Below are positions 1 through 8,929 of a DNA stretch of 64,000 nucleotides, piece after piece. This DNA comes from CBDIBC01 sp965276635 (lineage in GTDB: Bacteria > Actinomycetota > Acidimicrobiia > Acidimicrobiales > Palsa-688): NCBI GenBank assembly GCA_965276635.1, contig CBDIBC010000003.1:124001-188000 (forward strand), read 5' to 3'. Positions within the stretch are counted from its first letter, which is position 1; the number at the start of each line of letters is the position of its first letter. The notes under the pieces are model-generated. The model saw nothing but the letters and a program-made list of their open reading frames with translations, was not told the DNA's origin and did no database searches. The position numbers and the translations under genes are program-made.

Positions 1-843
1 GGTTCTTCCACAGCGCATACCGGCAGCCCTTCAGGTCCGCGGCGTGGGTGCGCATGCCGGCTCGGCGAGCGTCGTTCCAGACCTCACGGCGGACAGCGTC
101 GAGGGCGGCGGTGGCCCACGCACGATGTGATAGGCGTCCAGGCAGAGCGTGGCTCCGGGCAGCGCTCGGCCACCATCTCGCCGATCCACTCCATCGCATC
201 GGCGGACACCAGCCGGATCTGGTTGCAGCGCTCGGGGCCCAACTGATCGAAGAAGCCGGCCAGGGTGGCCTTGTCGTGGCCGGGGGCGGCCCACACCAGT
301 CTGCCGCTGACATGATCGACCACCACCAGCAGATAGCGGTGGCCGCGCTTGTAGGAGATCTCGTCGATCCCGATCCGGGTCAGGCCGTCGAAGGGATCAT
401 GAGCGGCGCGGGCGTCAGCGACCACCCGAGCGACAATCGAGCCCACCGTCCGCCAGGTGACCCGCATCAGCTCGCTGATGGCAGTCTTGGAGGTGTGCGT
501 GGCCAGCCACGCCACCTGATCATCGAAGGCGTAGGTGTGCCCGGCGCCGTGGCGGCCCCACGGCAGGCCGATCACGGTCGGACCGTGCTCGGCGCAGTTC
601 ACACTGGAGCCTCGGCCTCCAGCTGACACGGAACCTCGCCCACATCCAGCGCCCGCCATCTCCGCCGCCCCTCACCCCGGTCATACCAGACCGCTCGCTT
701 CCGCACCGCCCGCAGCGGCCCTTGCCCAGCCGGCGGGGCCGAACCGACACGATCACCGACCCCGCATCGTCGTCGAAGACCACCGCCTCGATGACCGTTC
801 GCGCCAAGCCCAGCACCCGTTGCCATACCCTCGCGTTCCGCAC
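1..843 (-). pseudogene. ISL3-family transposase, frameshifted and cut by the window edge
   Basis: The minus strand carries an ISL3-type transposase in three frames. From 843 the N-terminus has a CGRCG zinc-ribbon half. From about 600 a second frame holds the helix-turn-helix and the start of the DDE domain (GIDEISYKRGHRYLLVVVD, then VSADAMEWIGEM). A third frame near 150 resumes with LCLDAYHIV, the family's second-aspartate motif. Two frameshifts separate these blocks, so no full protein can be made. The rest of the gene lies beyond position 1. Family assignment rests on these motifs in the correct order. The frameshifts could be sequencing errors, but the same decay is seen in many mobile genes of this window. 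Confidence 0.85.
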
Positions 844-1303
844 CCCGTTCGCCCTCCTGTCTCAGACGCTGTCAGAAGCCCTGAAACCTAAAAAGCGAGC
901 GGGGTGCACCCGCGGACCCGCCTAGTCAGTCACCACGGATACGGCAGAAGAGCCATCTTTGTTCTCTGCCTCCAGCGCCTCCACCTGGGCGACCAGCCCG
1001 ACAACCAGGTTCACCACCTCGAGGCGACCCAGCGCTTCGGGCCTCAACGGCGAAGTCGGAACGGGATCGACAGGAATAGCAGAACCTCACCGAGCGGCTC
1101 CGCCCGCTCCCCCATACCGCGACTAACTAAACTACACCAACCGGCGCCTCAGATGGTGGAGCTGGTGAATGGTTACCTATTCATCCAGCGTGTCGCTCAA
1201 CAGCAAGCCCGCGGGGCTTGCCTGACCCGAGCGGTCCACGGGCGCCTCGGGATCATTACACCCATCCTCTCAGCACGTGAATGGCTGATAATTCGATCAT
1301 CTG
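844..1303. other. Gap without a recognisable gene
   Basis: No reading frame here has protein-like composition or a good ribosome-binding site. The first 80 bases probably include the outer end of the ISL3 element. A short hairpin (7-bp arms, 1204-1210 and 1214-1220, CAAGCCC/GGGCTTG) is the only structure seen. The gap ends at the promoter described next. Confidence 0.5.
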
Positions 1304-1335
1304 GTTCACATTCGCAGCGTCGCCAGATACACTGA
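1304..1335 (+). promoter_or_regulatory. Shared island promoter, copy 1
   Basis: A sigma-70-like promoter: -35 TTCACA (1305-1310), 17-bp spacer, -10 TACACT (1328-1333). The spacer begins TTCGCAGCGTCGC, and this block recurs at 15354, 27808 and 41512. The four copies agree on about GTTGACATTCGCAGCGTCG, far beyond what -35 and -10 boxes require, so a regulator or specialised holoenzyme probably reads it. This copy has the weakest -35 (C for G at the third position) and sits ahead of a broken gene. Confidence 0.7.
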
Positions 1336-1383
1336 TCTCAGTGAACAAGCTCCGGCGAGACCGGCCATACCTGCGGGGGGACT

Positions 1384-1649
1384 ATGAAAGGTGCGGACCG
1401 TGCGGTGGTGTACGCCGAGCGAGTCGTCGAACCTCGGGACAGAACCACGTGGGACGCCGCCGGCCACTCGCAACGGCCCGAGCCAACTTCCGGGGCCCCG
1501 GCTTGTATCAACGCCCCCCTGGCTGTGGACAGCTTGGTCGAGGGCGGCGAAACCGCCGCAGACCAGCAGAAACGCGGCCTGTCAAGCCGGATTTTTAGCA
1601 AAGCCGTACCGACCGATAGGTGCGGCTTCATTACAGGAAAGAGCGGCTT
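1384..1649 (+). other. Long leader with an open reading frame, upstream of the broken amidohydrolase
   Basis: About 315 nt separate the promoter from the amidohydrolase start. The leader opens with a GGGGGG-ACT-ATG context like that at the other loci (CCTGTGGAGGGACTATAG at 15.4 kb, CCTGCGGAGGGGGACCATGG at 27.87 kb), and an ATG at 1384 opens a frame reading VVYAERVVEP...WDAA. It is weakly similar to the small leader frames at 15432 and 27885. It could be a leader peptide, a translated small gene or only relic sequence; the similarity between loci argues that it is not random. Confidence 0.35.
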
Positions 1650-2835
1650 GTGCAACCTATTGATAGTGACGTCCGAATTATCGATGCCGATACGCATATC
1701 GAGGAGCCAGCTGATTTGTGGGTCGACCGGCTCCCCGCACGCTGCACGGATCGGAGGCCCTCGGTGCACTGGGACGAGGCTACTGCCTGCGAATGGTGGT
1801 ATCTAGACGGCAAGCGGATTCGCCCTCATATCTCTACCCACGCCGGGTGGACCGAACATCCGCCCGACTTTCGCCAACGTGGGCAGATATTGACCCGTCT
1901 ACGTACAACGTGCCGGATCGATTGCGGCGTATGGATGACTACGGCATTTATGCGCAAGTCCTCTTCCCAAATCTTGCGATGTTCGCCGGGGCGAGCCTTA
2001 TGAGCCTGGACGAGCGCCAATTCCAGGACGCTCTCATTACCGCCTTCAACGATTGGCAAGCCGAATGGAGCGGAAGCGCGAAGGACCGGCTGCTCCCCGT
2101 GACCTCGTTGCCATTCTGGGACCTTGCTTCAAGCCCGCGCGAGTTTGACAGGTGTCGGGACAAGTACGGCTTCGAAGGCGTCGTGATGACCCAGAACTCG
2201 GCCGCGTTTGGCCTTCCTCGCTTAAGTGACAGTCACTGGAACCGGCTCTGGGCAGCTTTTCAAGAGAGCGGAGCACCGGTGAACTTCCACATCGGCACGG
2301 GAAGCAATGATATAGATTTCCACGCCGCTCCGAGCGAGATGGGAAGACACGCCGAGCTAGCCACTCAGGCGATCCCGATCGTCAGCGGAAACATAGCGAC
2401 GATCACAGAGCTAATCTTCGGCGGCGTCTGCCACCGCTTCCGAGTCCTGAACTTTGTAGCCGTTGAGAGCGGTGTCGGATATCTGCCATCGCTACCTGAG
2501 TTAATGGATTGGCAGTTCCTCTCAAGTGGTGTTCATAAAGAGCACCCAGAGTATGAGCTTATGCCTACTGATACTTCCAGCGACAAATATATGGCTGCTT
2601 CTGGTTCGAACGTGGAGCGCTCGTCAAGGCTGTTGAGCAACTCGGTGCGAATAACTTTCTGTTCGAGACAGACTTCCCGCACCCGACCACTAGCCAGACA
2701 CCAGGACCTGCGTCACCCGCAATCCATCCACAGCAGTACATCCACGAAGCGCCTGGAGAGCTCGCAATCGACGGTATCGATAAGCTCCTCTATGGAAACG
2801 CTGAGCGGATCTATGGTATTACCAATGGACGCTAA
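1650..2835 (+). pseudogene. Amidohydrolase-2 family gene with two frameshifts
   Basis: This is a close paralogue of the intact gene at 15715. It starts at GTG 1650 after GAAAGAG and reads the metal-site block (DADTHIEEPADLW) to about 1870. It then changes frame (SPTWADIDPSTYNV ... FHIGTG ... ESGVGYLP) to about 2570, and changes again for the C-terminal block that would give FETDFPHPT, ending at TAA 2833-2835. All blocks of the 392-residue relative are present in order, so the gene decayed by two small indels and not by deletion. It lies behind copy 1 of the shared promoter. A double sequencing error is the alternative explanation. Confidence 0.85.
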
Positions 2836-3150
2836 GGTAACCAAAGACCCGACACGTTTGTCGTACAAGAGATCCGCTGGGCGGCGCACTAGCTTTCGCC
2901 AAGGCGCTCCCGGCCCGCAACGTTATATCCGGCCTGGCAGAAGCCGAGATCAGATAGATGTAAACGGCGAAGCCTTTTATTGGCAGAAGCCCCGTGTACC
3001 TCGAGACCGACTGACTAGGATTGCTGAAGGCATGCCGAACCACCTCGGGACTCTTGCAAGGACATCGATCTCGAGCAAGTCGACCTGCCGGGTTCCGGGG
3101 TTAGAGGGTGTGCAATCCCCTGTAGGCGGAGAGAGTGGAGAGTTAATTCT
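2836..3150. other. Gap without a recognisable gene
   Basis: Between the broken amidohydrolase and the next gene I find no frame with a start, a ribosome-binding site and a recognisable product. Short protein-like stretches occur in more than one frame, which may be debris of another decayed gene. The last 20 bases contain GGAGAG, the ribosome-binding site of the next gene. Confidence 0.4.
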
Positions 3151-3552
3151 ATGACACCAGATCGTGATGCGATGCCCCCGGAGCTCCGTGACCCCGAGAC
3201 CCGGCAGCTCAGGCTCGAATGGAAGACGGTGTTTGAGCGCTACGCTCCGGAAAAGTTCGCCCAATACCAGCGCCTCCTTTTCGACACCTCGACGGCCCAA
3301 GAGCTGGACGGTAAAACGACGGAACTTATCATGGTCGCCATAGACACGGTGGTCTTCTGGCCGTCGCCTTTTATTGATGTACACATGCACGCCGCGTTCG
3401 ACGCCGGTGCGACAATTGCCGAGGTCATCGACACAATCCTTATCGCCTTCAGCGCGCGTGGGGGCCATGCGTTGAATCATGGTCTCACGGCGATGGGAAA
3501 GGTGCTTGAGGTGCGTCGAACCGAGGGGTTTGTTGCACCGGCAAGGGGCTAG
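3151..3552 (+). CDS. Carboxymuconolactone decarboxylase (AhpD-like) family protein
   Basis: A 133-residue, all-helical-looking protein of the CMD/AhpD superfamily. The core reads DGKTTELIMVAID (about 53-65), then HMHAAFDAGATIAEVIDTI (about 78-96), the family's usual lysine-containing helix followed by the His and A-x-x-AG-A-T-xx-E-hhE-xh pattern. The AhpD redox CxxC pair is absent, so a peroxidase role is unlikely. A decarboxylase, or a structural or regulatory role in aromatic catabolism, fits better. Start ATG 3151 has GGAGAG eight bases upstream. It lies between two amidohydrolase genes in the same direction, and co-transcription is likely. Confidence 0.75.
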   Translation: MTPDRDAMPPELRDPETRQLRLEWKTVFERYAPEKFAQYQRLLFDTSTAQELDGKTTELIMVAIDTVVFWPSPFIDVHMHAAFDAGATIAEVIDTILIAFSARGGHALNHGLTAMGKVLEVRRTEGFVAPARG

Positions 3553-3617
3553 GTCGCCCGAAAGATGGGTGAGTTTGCAACCGAAGCAAGAAGAGTCTTT
3601 ATGGAAAGGTGACGAAA

Positions 3618-4799
3618 GTGGAAATTGACGGTGTCGAAGTTCGAGTCGTTGATAATGATACGCACGTGGTTGAACCGGCCGATCTATGGTCTGCGCGCCT
3701 GCCGGCTAAGTATCTGGATCGAGCCCCCTCGGTGCGGTGGGATGAGCTTACGGCAAAAGACTGGTGGTATATGGACGGCATGCCCCTCATCCCGCATGCC
3801 TTGCCGGCCCACACCAATTGGAATGACTACGCCCCCGAACACCCTCCGACATGGCAGGACGCAGATCCAGTCACGTACGACGCGTCGGCGCGGCTGAAGC
3901 GGATGAGCGACGACGGCATCGACGCGCAGGTGCTGTTCCCGAACCTTGCCTTGTTCAGCGGCGCGCGGCTGATGAAGCTCGCAGATCAGCAATTCCAGAA
4001 TTCCTTGATTATGACGTTCAATGATTGGCAGGCCGAGTGGAGTTCGCCTGCGCCGGACCGACTTCTCGGGATGGCATCGCTACCGTTCTGGGATCTCGAC
4101 GCGAGCCTTCGTGAAGTAGAGAGATGTAGCGCATTTGGGTTTAGGGGAGCGGTCATGTCACTGAATCCCGCCGCGTATGGGTTGCCGCAACTCAGCGATC
4201 CACACTGGGATCCCCTTTGGGCCACACTCCAAGAACGTGGGTGGCCAGTCCTTTTCCACGTGGGAACGGGCAACGCGGGAAACCTGGACTTTCAAGAGAC
4301 GAGCCACATGGGCCGGCACACACACTTCGCCAATCGAAGTGTGTCCCTCGTCAATGGCAATATTTCTACCATCGCTGAGCTGATTTTTGGCGGCGTATGC
4401 CATCGGTTCCCCAGTCTGAACTTTGTTAGCGTTGAAAGTGGTGTCGGCTACCTCCCTGCGCTACTGGAGCTAATGGACTGGCAGTTTCTTTCCTGCGGGG
4501 TCCACAAGGAACATCCGGAATATGAGCTCTTGCCCAACGAGTACTTTAAGCGACAAATATACGGTTGCTTCTGGTTCGAACGTGCTGCTCTCTTGAAAGC
4601 TATAGAGCAACTCGGCGCCGACAACTTTCTCTTCGAAACGGATTTTCCTCACCAGACTAGCCAGACCTCTGGGCCAGCAACTCCTGGTGTTGGGCCACGA
4701 CGCTATGTCAGCGAGACGTTTGCGGATGTCGGTATTGTCGACATTCAGAAGGTCCTTCATGAGAATGCGGACCGCTTGTACAGATTGGCAGGGTCATAA
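3618..4799 (+). CDS. Amidohydrolase-2 family metal-dependent hydrolase/decarboxylase
   Basis: A 393-residue TIM-barrel protein of the ACMSD/gamma-resorcylate decarboxylase superfamily (amidohydrolase-2). Metal-site blocks: DNDTHVVEPADLW near the N-terminus (D-x-H-x-x-E-P), a His in LFHVGTGN at mid-protein, and the Asp in FETDFPH near the C-terminus. The ESGVGYLPALLELMDW block is shared with the copies at 1650 and 15715. Known relatives decarboxylate or hydrolyse ring-cleavage products or aromatic acids in the cytoplasm with Zn or Mn; the substrate here is unknown. I place the start at GTG 3618 because GGAAAGG (3603-3609) sits eight bases before it, whereas the GTG at 3609 overlaps that site. 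Probably the last gene of the unit beginning at promoter copy 1. Confidence 0.85.
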   Translation: MEIDGVEVRVVDNDTHVVEPADLWSARLPAKYLDRAPSVRWDELTAKDWWYMDGMPLIPHALPAHTNWNDYAPEHPPTWQDADPVTYDASARLKRMSDDGIDAQVLFPNLALFSGARLMKLADQQFQNSLIMTFNDWQAEWSSPAPDRLLGMASLPFWDLDASLREVERCSAFGFRGAVMSLNPAAYGLPQLSDPHWDPLWATLQERGWPVLFHVGTGNAGNLDFQETSHMGRHTHFANRSVSLVNGNISTIAELIFGGVCHRFPSLNFVSVESGVGYLPALLELMDWQFLSCGVHKEHPEYELLPNEYFKRQIYGCFWFERAALLKAIEQLGADNFLFETDFPHQTSQTSGPATPGVGPRRYVSETFADVGIVDIQKVLHENADRLYRLAGS

Positions 4800-5157
4800 T
4801 GCCTGCCCGAGTAGGAGGATATTGAACGGTTATCGCCATCGTATTCGGTCGGCGGCTAGACGGCCGATGGAGCGATGTGGGAAAGCGTGAGGAATGAGGC
4901 ATCCCATTGAGTCACGCACAGCGAGAGCATGGGTGAGCGCCTACCGATGACTATCGGCTTTGCGTATATCGCAGGTACTTTGCTAGCAGGAACCGCAGGA
5001 AGCGGAGCGTCCGCCTCGATCTGGAGCCCCGTCCAGGCGTGGAACTGCTGCTGCGCTCCTCAGAGAGGCGGGGATCGTGCTTGCGCAGAACTTCCGGGTC
5101 GGTGTGCTGGAGCGCAGCTCGGCCTCGGTTATGACCAGGTGCGTTCGGTGAACCGGA

Positions 5158-5211
5158 GTTGAGTCGCAGGGAGTGGTGTACGGGCGGGTGAGCTGGGGGG
5201 AGGTCCCCCAG
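5158..5211 (+). repeat. Solo insertion-sequence end (IS256-like), inverted copy at 47104-47160
   Basis: This roughly 54-bp block contains CAGGGAGTGGTGTACGGGC and is matched, in inverted orientation and with a few mismatches, at 47104-47160. GGGAGTGGTGTA resembles terminal inverted repeats of actinobacterial IS256/Mutator-type elements; that family call is inference. No transposase of this type is intact nearby. It ends in a small imperfect palindrome, CTGGGGGGAGGTCCCCCAG. Confidence 0.5.
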
Positions 5212-5224
5212 ATGTCATGTAGGG

Positions 5225-5240
5225 CCACTTCATGAAGTGG
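5225..5240. repeat. Perfect 16-bp palindrome
   Basis: CCACTTCATGAAGTGG is its own reverse complement. It lies just outside the solo IS end and about 130 bp beyond the 3' end of the hydratase gene, so an operator for that gene is unlikely. It may belong to the mobile-element debris. Confidence 0.4.
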
Positions 5241-5368
5241 TGCCGTGCGGAAGATGGAGGATCGTTGGCCCTCCGGCGTCGACCTACGGGGCAGGTCCGC
5301 ACAATCAGATGGTACGGGCCTGGCTCGGATTGTTCCGGCACTGGCCATGGCCATACCAGGCGGTCGGC

Positions 5369-6202
5369 TTAGGATAGAGTAGCAGTCATTGCTACAACGC
5401 CGTCGTTTCTAATGGCACGAAGATCAGCGCCGCTGTTTCCCTGGACACCGGTTAGGTGGAAGGGCAAGCCGGAAAACAGCGGAGCCGTAGCCCGAAAGGC
5501 GAACGCTCGCCCCTCGACGGCCCGTATGTTCGCGGATCCGAGCAGGAGTAAAGCGGTTAGAGGGCCATGCACTACAAGTGCTGGATAGCCCTCTTGGCTT
5601 GTGGCATATGGCTCGTCATAGTGAATGCGATGACTGTTGAAGGTGATGGCAGAGAAGCGGTGAAGGCGGGCAGGGTCTATGGTTACCGTGTCTGACCAGC
5701 CGTCTACGGGCGCCGTTCGAACCTTCTCATCGCGTGGTGGTCCTAGTGGAACGGGTGCCTCGCCGCGGTAGATTAAATCCTGGGTTTCGACGATGCGAAC
5801 TTCTCCTGCCTGTTCGATCCGATGCTCAAGGCATAGGAGCAGAAACCGGCCCGTCCGTCCGACCTTATGCTCGACGTCGGTAATACGCGAGCGACGAACC
5901 GCGGGTTCGCCGATCCGGAGAGGAGCGAGAACCTCAACGCGGCCAGCCGCCCACATCCGACGGGGATACCCGGCGAGCGGGCTGGTGGACGGAATCCTGG
6001 GGTGGCCGTCATGTCCGAGGTTCGAGCTGGCGACGGTTGGTGTGAAGAATGCCCAGTGCCAGAGCAAGGGCAATGGGGTCCCCTGGCCGAGCCTGTGATC
6101 CACGTCTAGCGTCGCTGCGATCCGTTCGATATGCTCGAGGGGAAGGTCAGACCGTGAGACGGCGGCCATGCCGAGGTCGTCAACGCTGGGGAGACTTGTC
6201 AA
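5369..6202 (-). CDS. MaoC-like/FAS1-type hydratase (mesaconyl-C4-CoA hydratase-like)
   Basis: A 277-residue double hot-dog protein like the HTD2/3-methylfumaryl-CoA hydratase group. The C-terminal half has FNSHRIHYDEPYATSQEGYPALVVHGPLTALLLL (about 190-223), the conserved substrate-pocket helix of these enoyl- or acyl-CoA hydratases. The N-terminal half holds LLWHWAFFTP (about 45-54), as in this group. It probably adds water across the double bond of a short branched or dicarboxylic enoyl-CoA. The start is TTG 6202-6200, chosen because GTAGGAG lies about nine bases upstream. It follows the HisD/SDR operon in the same direction with a 262-bp gap that holds no other gene; a separate promoter is likely. 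Confidence 0.75.
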   Translation of the reverse strand: MTSLPSVDDLGMAAVSRSDLPLEHIERIAATLDVDHRLGQGTPLPLLWHWAFFTPTVASSNLGHDGHPRIPSTSPLAGYPRRMWAAGRVEVLAPLRIGEPAVRRSRITDVEHKVGRTGRFLLLCLEHRIEQAGEVRIVETQDLIYRGEAPVPLGPPRDEKVRTAPVDGWSDTVTIDPARLHRFSAITFNSHRIHYDEPYATSQEGYPALVVHGPLTALLLLGSANIRAVEGRAFAFRATAPLFSGLPFHLTGVQGNSGADLRAIRNDGVVAMTATLS

Positions 6203-6464
6203 CGGGTCACTCCTACCTGCTGTTGACTGATAGGTGGTCGGACTCGAAGCCTAACCGCATTTGCGGCCTCTTGTGACTGATCCTTGGGTGGTCTGAGCTG
6301 CCCATTCGTACTGGACGAGATATAACCGGAACGTGTGGATACACCACCGGCTGAAGAGCGCGACGTACCTTCCTCAACAACTACACCCTACTGCCGGGTC
6401 TATTCCGGTGAGCAAAGGACAGAATCTCTCACGCTAGGGTTCCTGAAGTTCGGAACTGTGTCCT

Positions 6465-7244
6465 CTATCGGGCTACCATACCAGCTGATAGATCTATGTC
6501 TGCTGCGCACAAGCCAGACATGTGGAGCATGGCAATGACGGCGTCGGCGACTTCGTCTTCGGTGACCATGCGGTGCAGGGCAGAGCGGGAGATGAACTCG
6601 TCCGCGGCCTGGGCGGGGGAAACATGCTGCCGTTCGGCTTCGAGGCGAAAGTTGCGTTCCATACGCGGCCCCCGCACCGGACCGGGGGAGAGTGTATTAA
6701 CGGTGATGCCGAGGGGCCCGACTTCGTGCGCGAGCGTGGCGGTGAGGCCGATGACTGCCATCTTGGACGCAGTATACGGAGTACGTCGGGACAGGGGGCG
6801 CTTCCCTGAAACAGAAGCAAGATTGATGACATCCCCACTGCCCCGAGTAATCATGGCGGGGACGAATGCGCGGCACATGAGGTAGATCCCTCTGACGTTC
6901 ACAGCGAACACTTCATCCCAGTCAGCGGGTGCTACCTCTGTCAGGGGCGCCACGGGCCCGGGTATACCTGCATTGTTGACCAGAATTGAGGCTTGCTCGT
7001 CTGCCAACAGGCCAGCTGCCGCTGCGACCGAATCCGGGATGCTGACATCACAAGTCACCACTATGGGTTCGAGTGAGTTCAAACCGGTGATCTCTTTGGC
7101 TACTTTGGTTAGGGTGTCAGCACGGCGCCCGAGGAGAGCGACGCGCGCTCCTTGCCCTGCCAAAGCCAGGCTGATCGCCCGGCCAAGCCCATTACCCGCA
7201 CCAGTGACCACCGCCGTGCGTCCTGCTATCCGGTTATCGATCAT
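6465..7244 (-). CDS. Short-chain dehydrogenase/reductase
   Basis: A 259-residue classical SDR. The nucleotide-binding motif TGAGNGLG is at 14-21, NNAG at 90-93, and the catalytic Ser144, Tyr157 and Lys161 (YTASK) are all present. SDRs oxidise or reduce alcohol/ketone groups with NAD(P)(H) in the cytoplasm. The region after the first beta strand has LGRRADTL rather than an acidic residue, which suggests NADP(H). Its ATG overlaps the TGA of the HisD-like gene by four bases (ATGA), so the two are translationally coupled and probably act on the same alcohol substrate. Confidence 0.9.
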   Translation of the reverse strand: MIDNRIAGRTAVVTGAGNGLGRAISLALAGQGARVALLGRRADTLTKVAKEITGLNSLEPIVVTCDVSIPDSVAAAAGLLADEQASILVNNAGIPGPVAPLTEVAPADWDEVFAVNVRGIYLMCRAFVPAMITRGSGDVINLASVSGKRPLSRRTPYTASKMAVIGLTATLAHEVGPLGITVNTLSPGPVRGPRMERNFRLEAERQHVSPAQAADEFISRSALHRMVTEDEVADAVIAMLHMSGLCAADIDLSAGMVAR

Positions 7245-8569
7245 GCCGACGTCGAATTATACTGTCCAGGGGCCCAGCCTAGTGGAGCGCCGGAGTACTT
7301 AGCCGACCGGGCGTCGCCGGATCGGGCATGTCCTTCGAACAGCTCGACTCGTGCAGTGCGACCGCACAGGTCACCAAGGTTAGAACTGGCGGTTGTGCTG
7401 GTGACCTCTTGGTAGGTGACTGTCTTGATGTATTTGCCTACCCACAGACCGCCTGTGTATCGCGCAGAGCCGCGGGTAGGCAGCGTATGGTTAGTGCCGA
7501 TGACCTTGTCGCCGTATGAGACGCAGGTCCCTTCGCCAAGGAACAGGGCACCGTAGTTGCGCATCGCGGCTAACGCCTGGCGCGGGCTGTCGGTGAGGAC
7601 CTCTACATGTTCGCTGGCGAACCGGTCGGCCAGGGTGAACGCGGCAGACAGGTCATCGACGATGATGACTTGTCCGTGATCGCGCCACGAGGGCCCAGCC
7701 AAGTCGTTGGTCGGCATCCCGGGCAGGAGCCGGTCGATGTGGCCGATGACTTGCTCGCCGAACTCATCGGAAGTTGCAATCAGAATCGCTGGAGAATCTG
7801 GGCCGTGTTCGGCCTGCGAAAGTAGGTCGACCGCAACGATGAAGGAATCAGCACTCTCGTCAGCAATTATGAGGATCTCTGTTGGGCCAGCCAGCAGGTC
7901 GATGCCGACTTCGCCGAATAGCTGTCGCTTAGCTTCGGCGACGTAAGCGTTCCCGGGCCCTGCGAGCAGGTCGACCTTGCCGATGCTTTCGGTGCCGATG
8001 CCCATTGCAGCAATGGCTTGTACGCCGCCGAGGAGGAAGATCTCATCAGCGCCGGCCAGGTGCATCGCCGCGATGGTTGCAGCTGGAATCTCGCCCCGAA
8101 TAGGTGGGGTGCAGGCGGCGACTCGCTTGACACCGGCTACCTTAGCGGTAACGACAGTCATGTGCGCCGAGGCGACGAGCGGATAGCGACCCCCCGGCAC
8201 ATAGGCACCAGAGGCAGCGACGGGGAGGTTCTTCTGCCCGAGGAAAACGCCCGGCTCGGTCTCGATTTCGAACTCCCGCATTGACGCCAGTTGGTGTTGA
8301 GCGAAGTTGCGGACATTGGACTGCACAGTGCGAATGTCGGCGATGACCTCCTGGGGGACTGGCGCCACGATACGCTCGATGTCTTCGGGCGACAGGCGGA
8401 AGTGCTCGGGCGACCAGTTGTCAAACTTGACCGAGTATTCTCGCACGGCTTCATCGCCACGCTGACGGACGTCGGCGAGCAGGACGCTTACCGTCTCGCG
8501 GACCGCCGCGAGGTGTTCGACGTCTCGAGCGACGGGACGAACCGCGGACTTGAGGTTGTGCTGTGTCAC
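7241..8569 (-). CDS. Histidinol dehydrogenase-like NAD-dependent alcohol dehydrogenase
   Basis: A 442-residue HisD-superfamily protein. The zinc/catalytic set is retained: QAEH (Gln and His), the SEH active-site pair, YGDKVIGTNH (Asp region) and FEGHARSGD (C-terminal His). No other his genes are nearby and the gene is coupled to an SDR, so a catabolic alcohol dehydrogenase is more likely than histidine synthesis; HpsN (sulfopropanediol 3-dehydrogenase) is a known catabolic member. I use GTG 8569 because GGAGG lies five bases upstream and family similarity begins there. An upstream ATG at 8668 would add 33 residues but lies on the wrong side of the promoter at 8600-8628. Substrate unknown. Confidence 0.85.
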   Translation of the reverse strand: MTQHNLKSAVRPVARDVEHLAAVRETVSVLLADVRQRGDEAVREYSVKFDNWSPEHFRLSPEDIERIVAPVPQEVIADIRTVQSNVRNFAQHQLASMREFEIETEPGVFLGQKNLPVAASGAYVPGGRYPLVASAHMTVVTAKVAGVKRVAACTPPIRGEIPAATIAAMHLAGADEIFLLGGVQAIAAMGIGTESIGKVDLLAGPGNAYVAEAKRQLFGEVGIDLLAGPTEILIIADESADSFIVAVDLLSQAEHGPDSPAILIATSDEFGEQVIGHIDRLLPGMPTNDLAGPSWRDHGQVIIVDDLSAAFTLADRFASEHVEVLTDSPRQALAAMRNYGALFLGEGTCVSYGDKVIGTNHTLPTRGSARYTGGLWVGKYIKTVTYQEVTSTTASSNLGDLCGRTARVELFEGHARSGDARSAKYSGAPLGWAPGQYNSTSA

Positions 8570-8599
8570 GGGAGCCTCCACATCAGTTCTGTGTGTAAA

Positions 8600-8628
8600 G
8601 CAATACACCCATACGTATGGGTTGTCAA
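8600..8628 (-). promoter_or_regulatory. Promoter with a 16-bp palindromic operator filling its spacer
   Basis: Read on the minus strand: TTGACA (8628-8623), a 17-bp spacer, and TATTGC (8605-8600). The spacer contains ACCCATACGTATGGGT (8607-8622), a perfect palindrome. A dimeric repressor bound there would block RNA polymerase directly. The start of transcription would fall near 8593, about 25 bases before the GTG of the HisD-like gene. The regulator is not obvious; the GntR and LacI proteins of this window are 28 kb or more away. Confidence 0.75.
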
Positions 8629-8929
8629 GACTGCCATGCGGGTCTTCGCCAATGCCAAAACTGGCCACTCATTATTTGGATTAGCATTTTTGGTGCGGTC
8701 CTTCTGGAGGAGCGGCGCCCCCCGTTTCTCCTGGTCGGCTAGCTGAGTCGTCACCTGGCGACGGCTGAAGTTCGGTAGATCCACCACCTTTCGGTCTCCA
8801 TCTACAGAATCTGCCTGATGATGGTGGCAGATAGGAGAAGTACCGTATGGTTCGTGCCGTCGATGACCAAGTGTCCGGTTCCGCAGAGGCTGCGGGGGAG
8901 GGACCGTCGACACCCATCGCCGCCGGTGC

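Larger units (their letters stand above)
4800..5368. other. Non-coding stretch with IS-end debris
   Basis: No gene is recognisable between the amidohydrolase and the convergent hydratase gene. The stretch contains a putative IS256-type terminus (5158-5211) and a perfect 16-bp palindrome (5225-5240), listed separately. Nothing here resembles a terminator with a U-tract. Confidence 0.5.

Noticed and set aside
8570..8668. An N-terminal extension of 33 residues on the HisD-like protein from ATG 8668
   Set aside because: The frame lies across and upstream of a convincing promoter, and GGAGG precedes the GTG at 8569, where family similarity begins.
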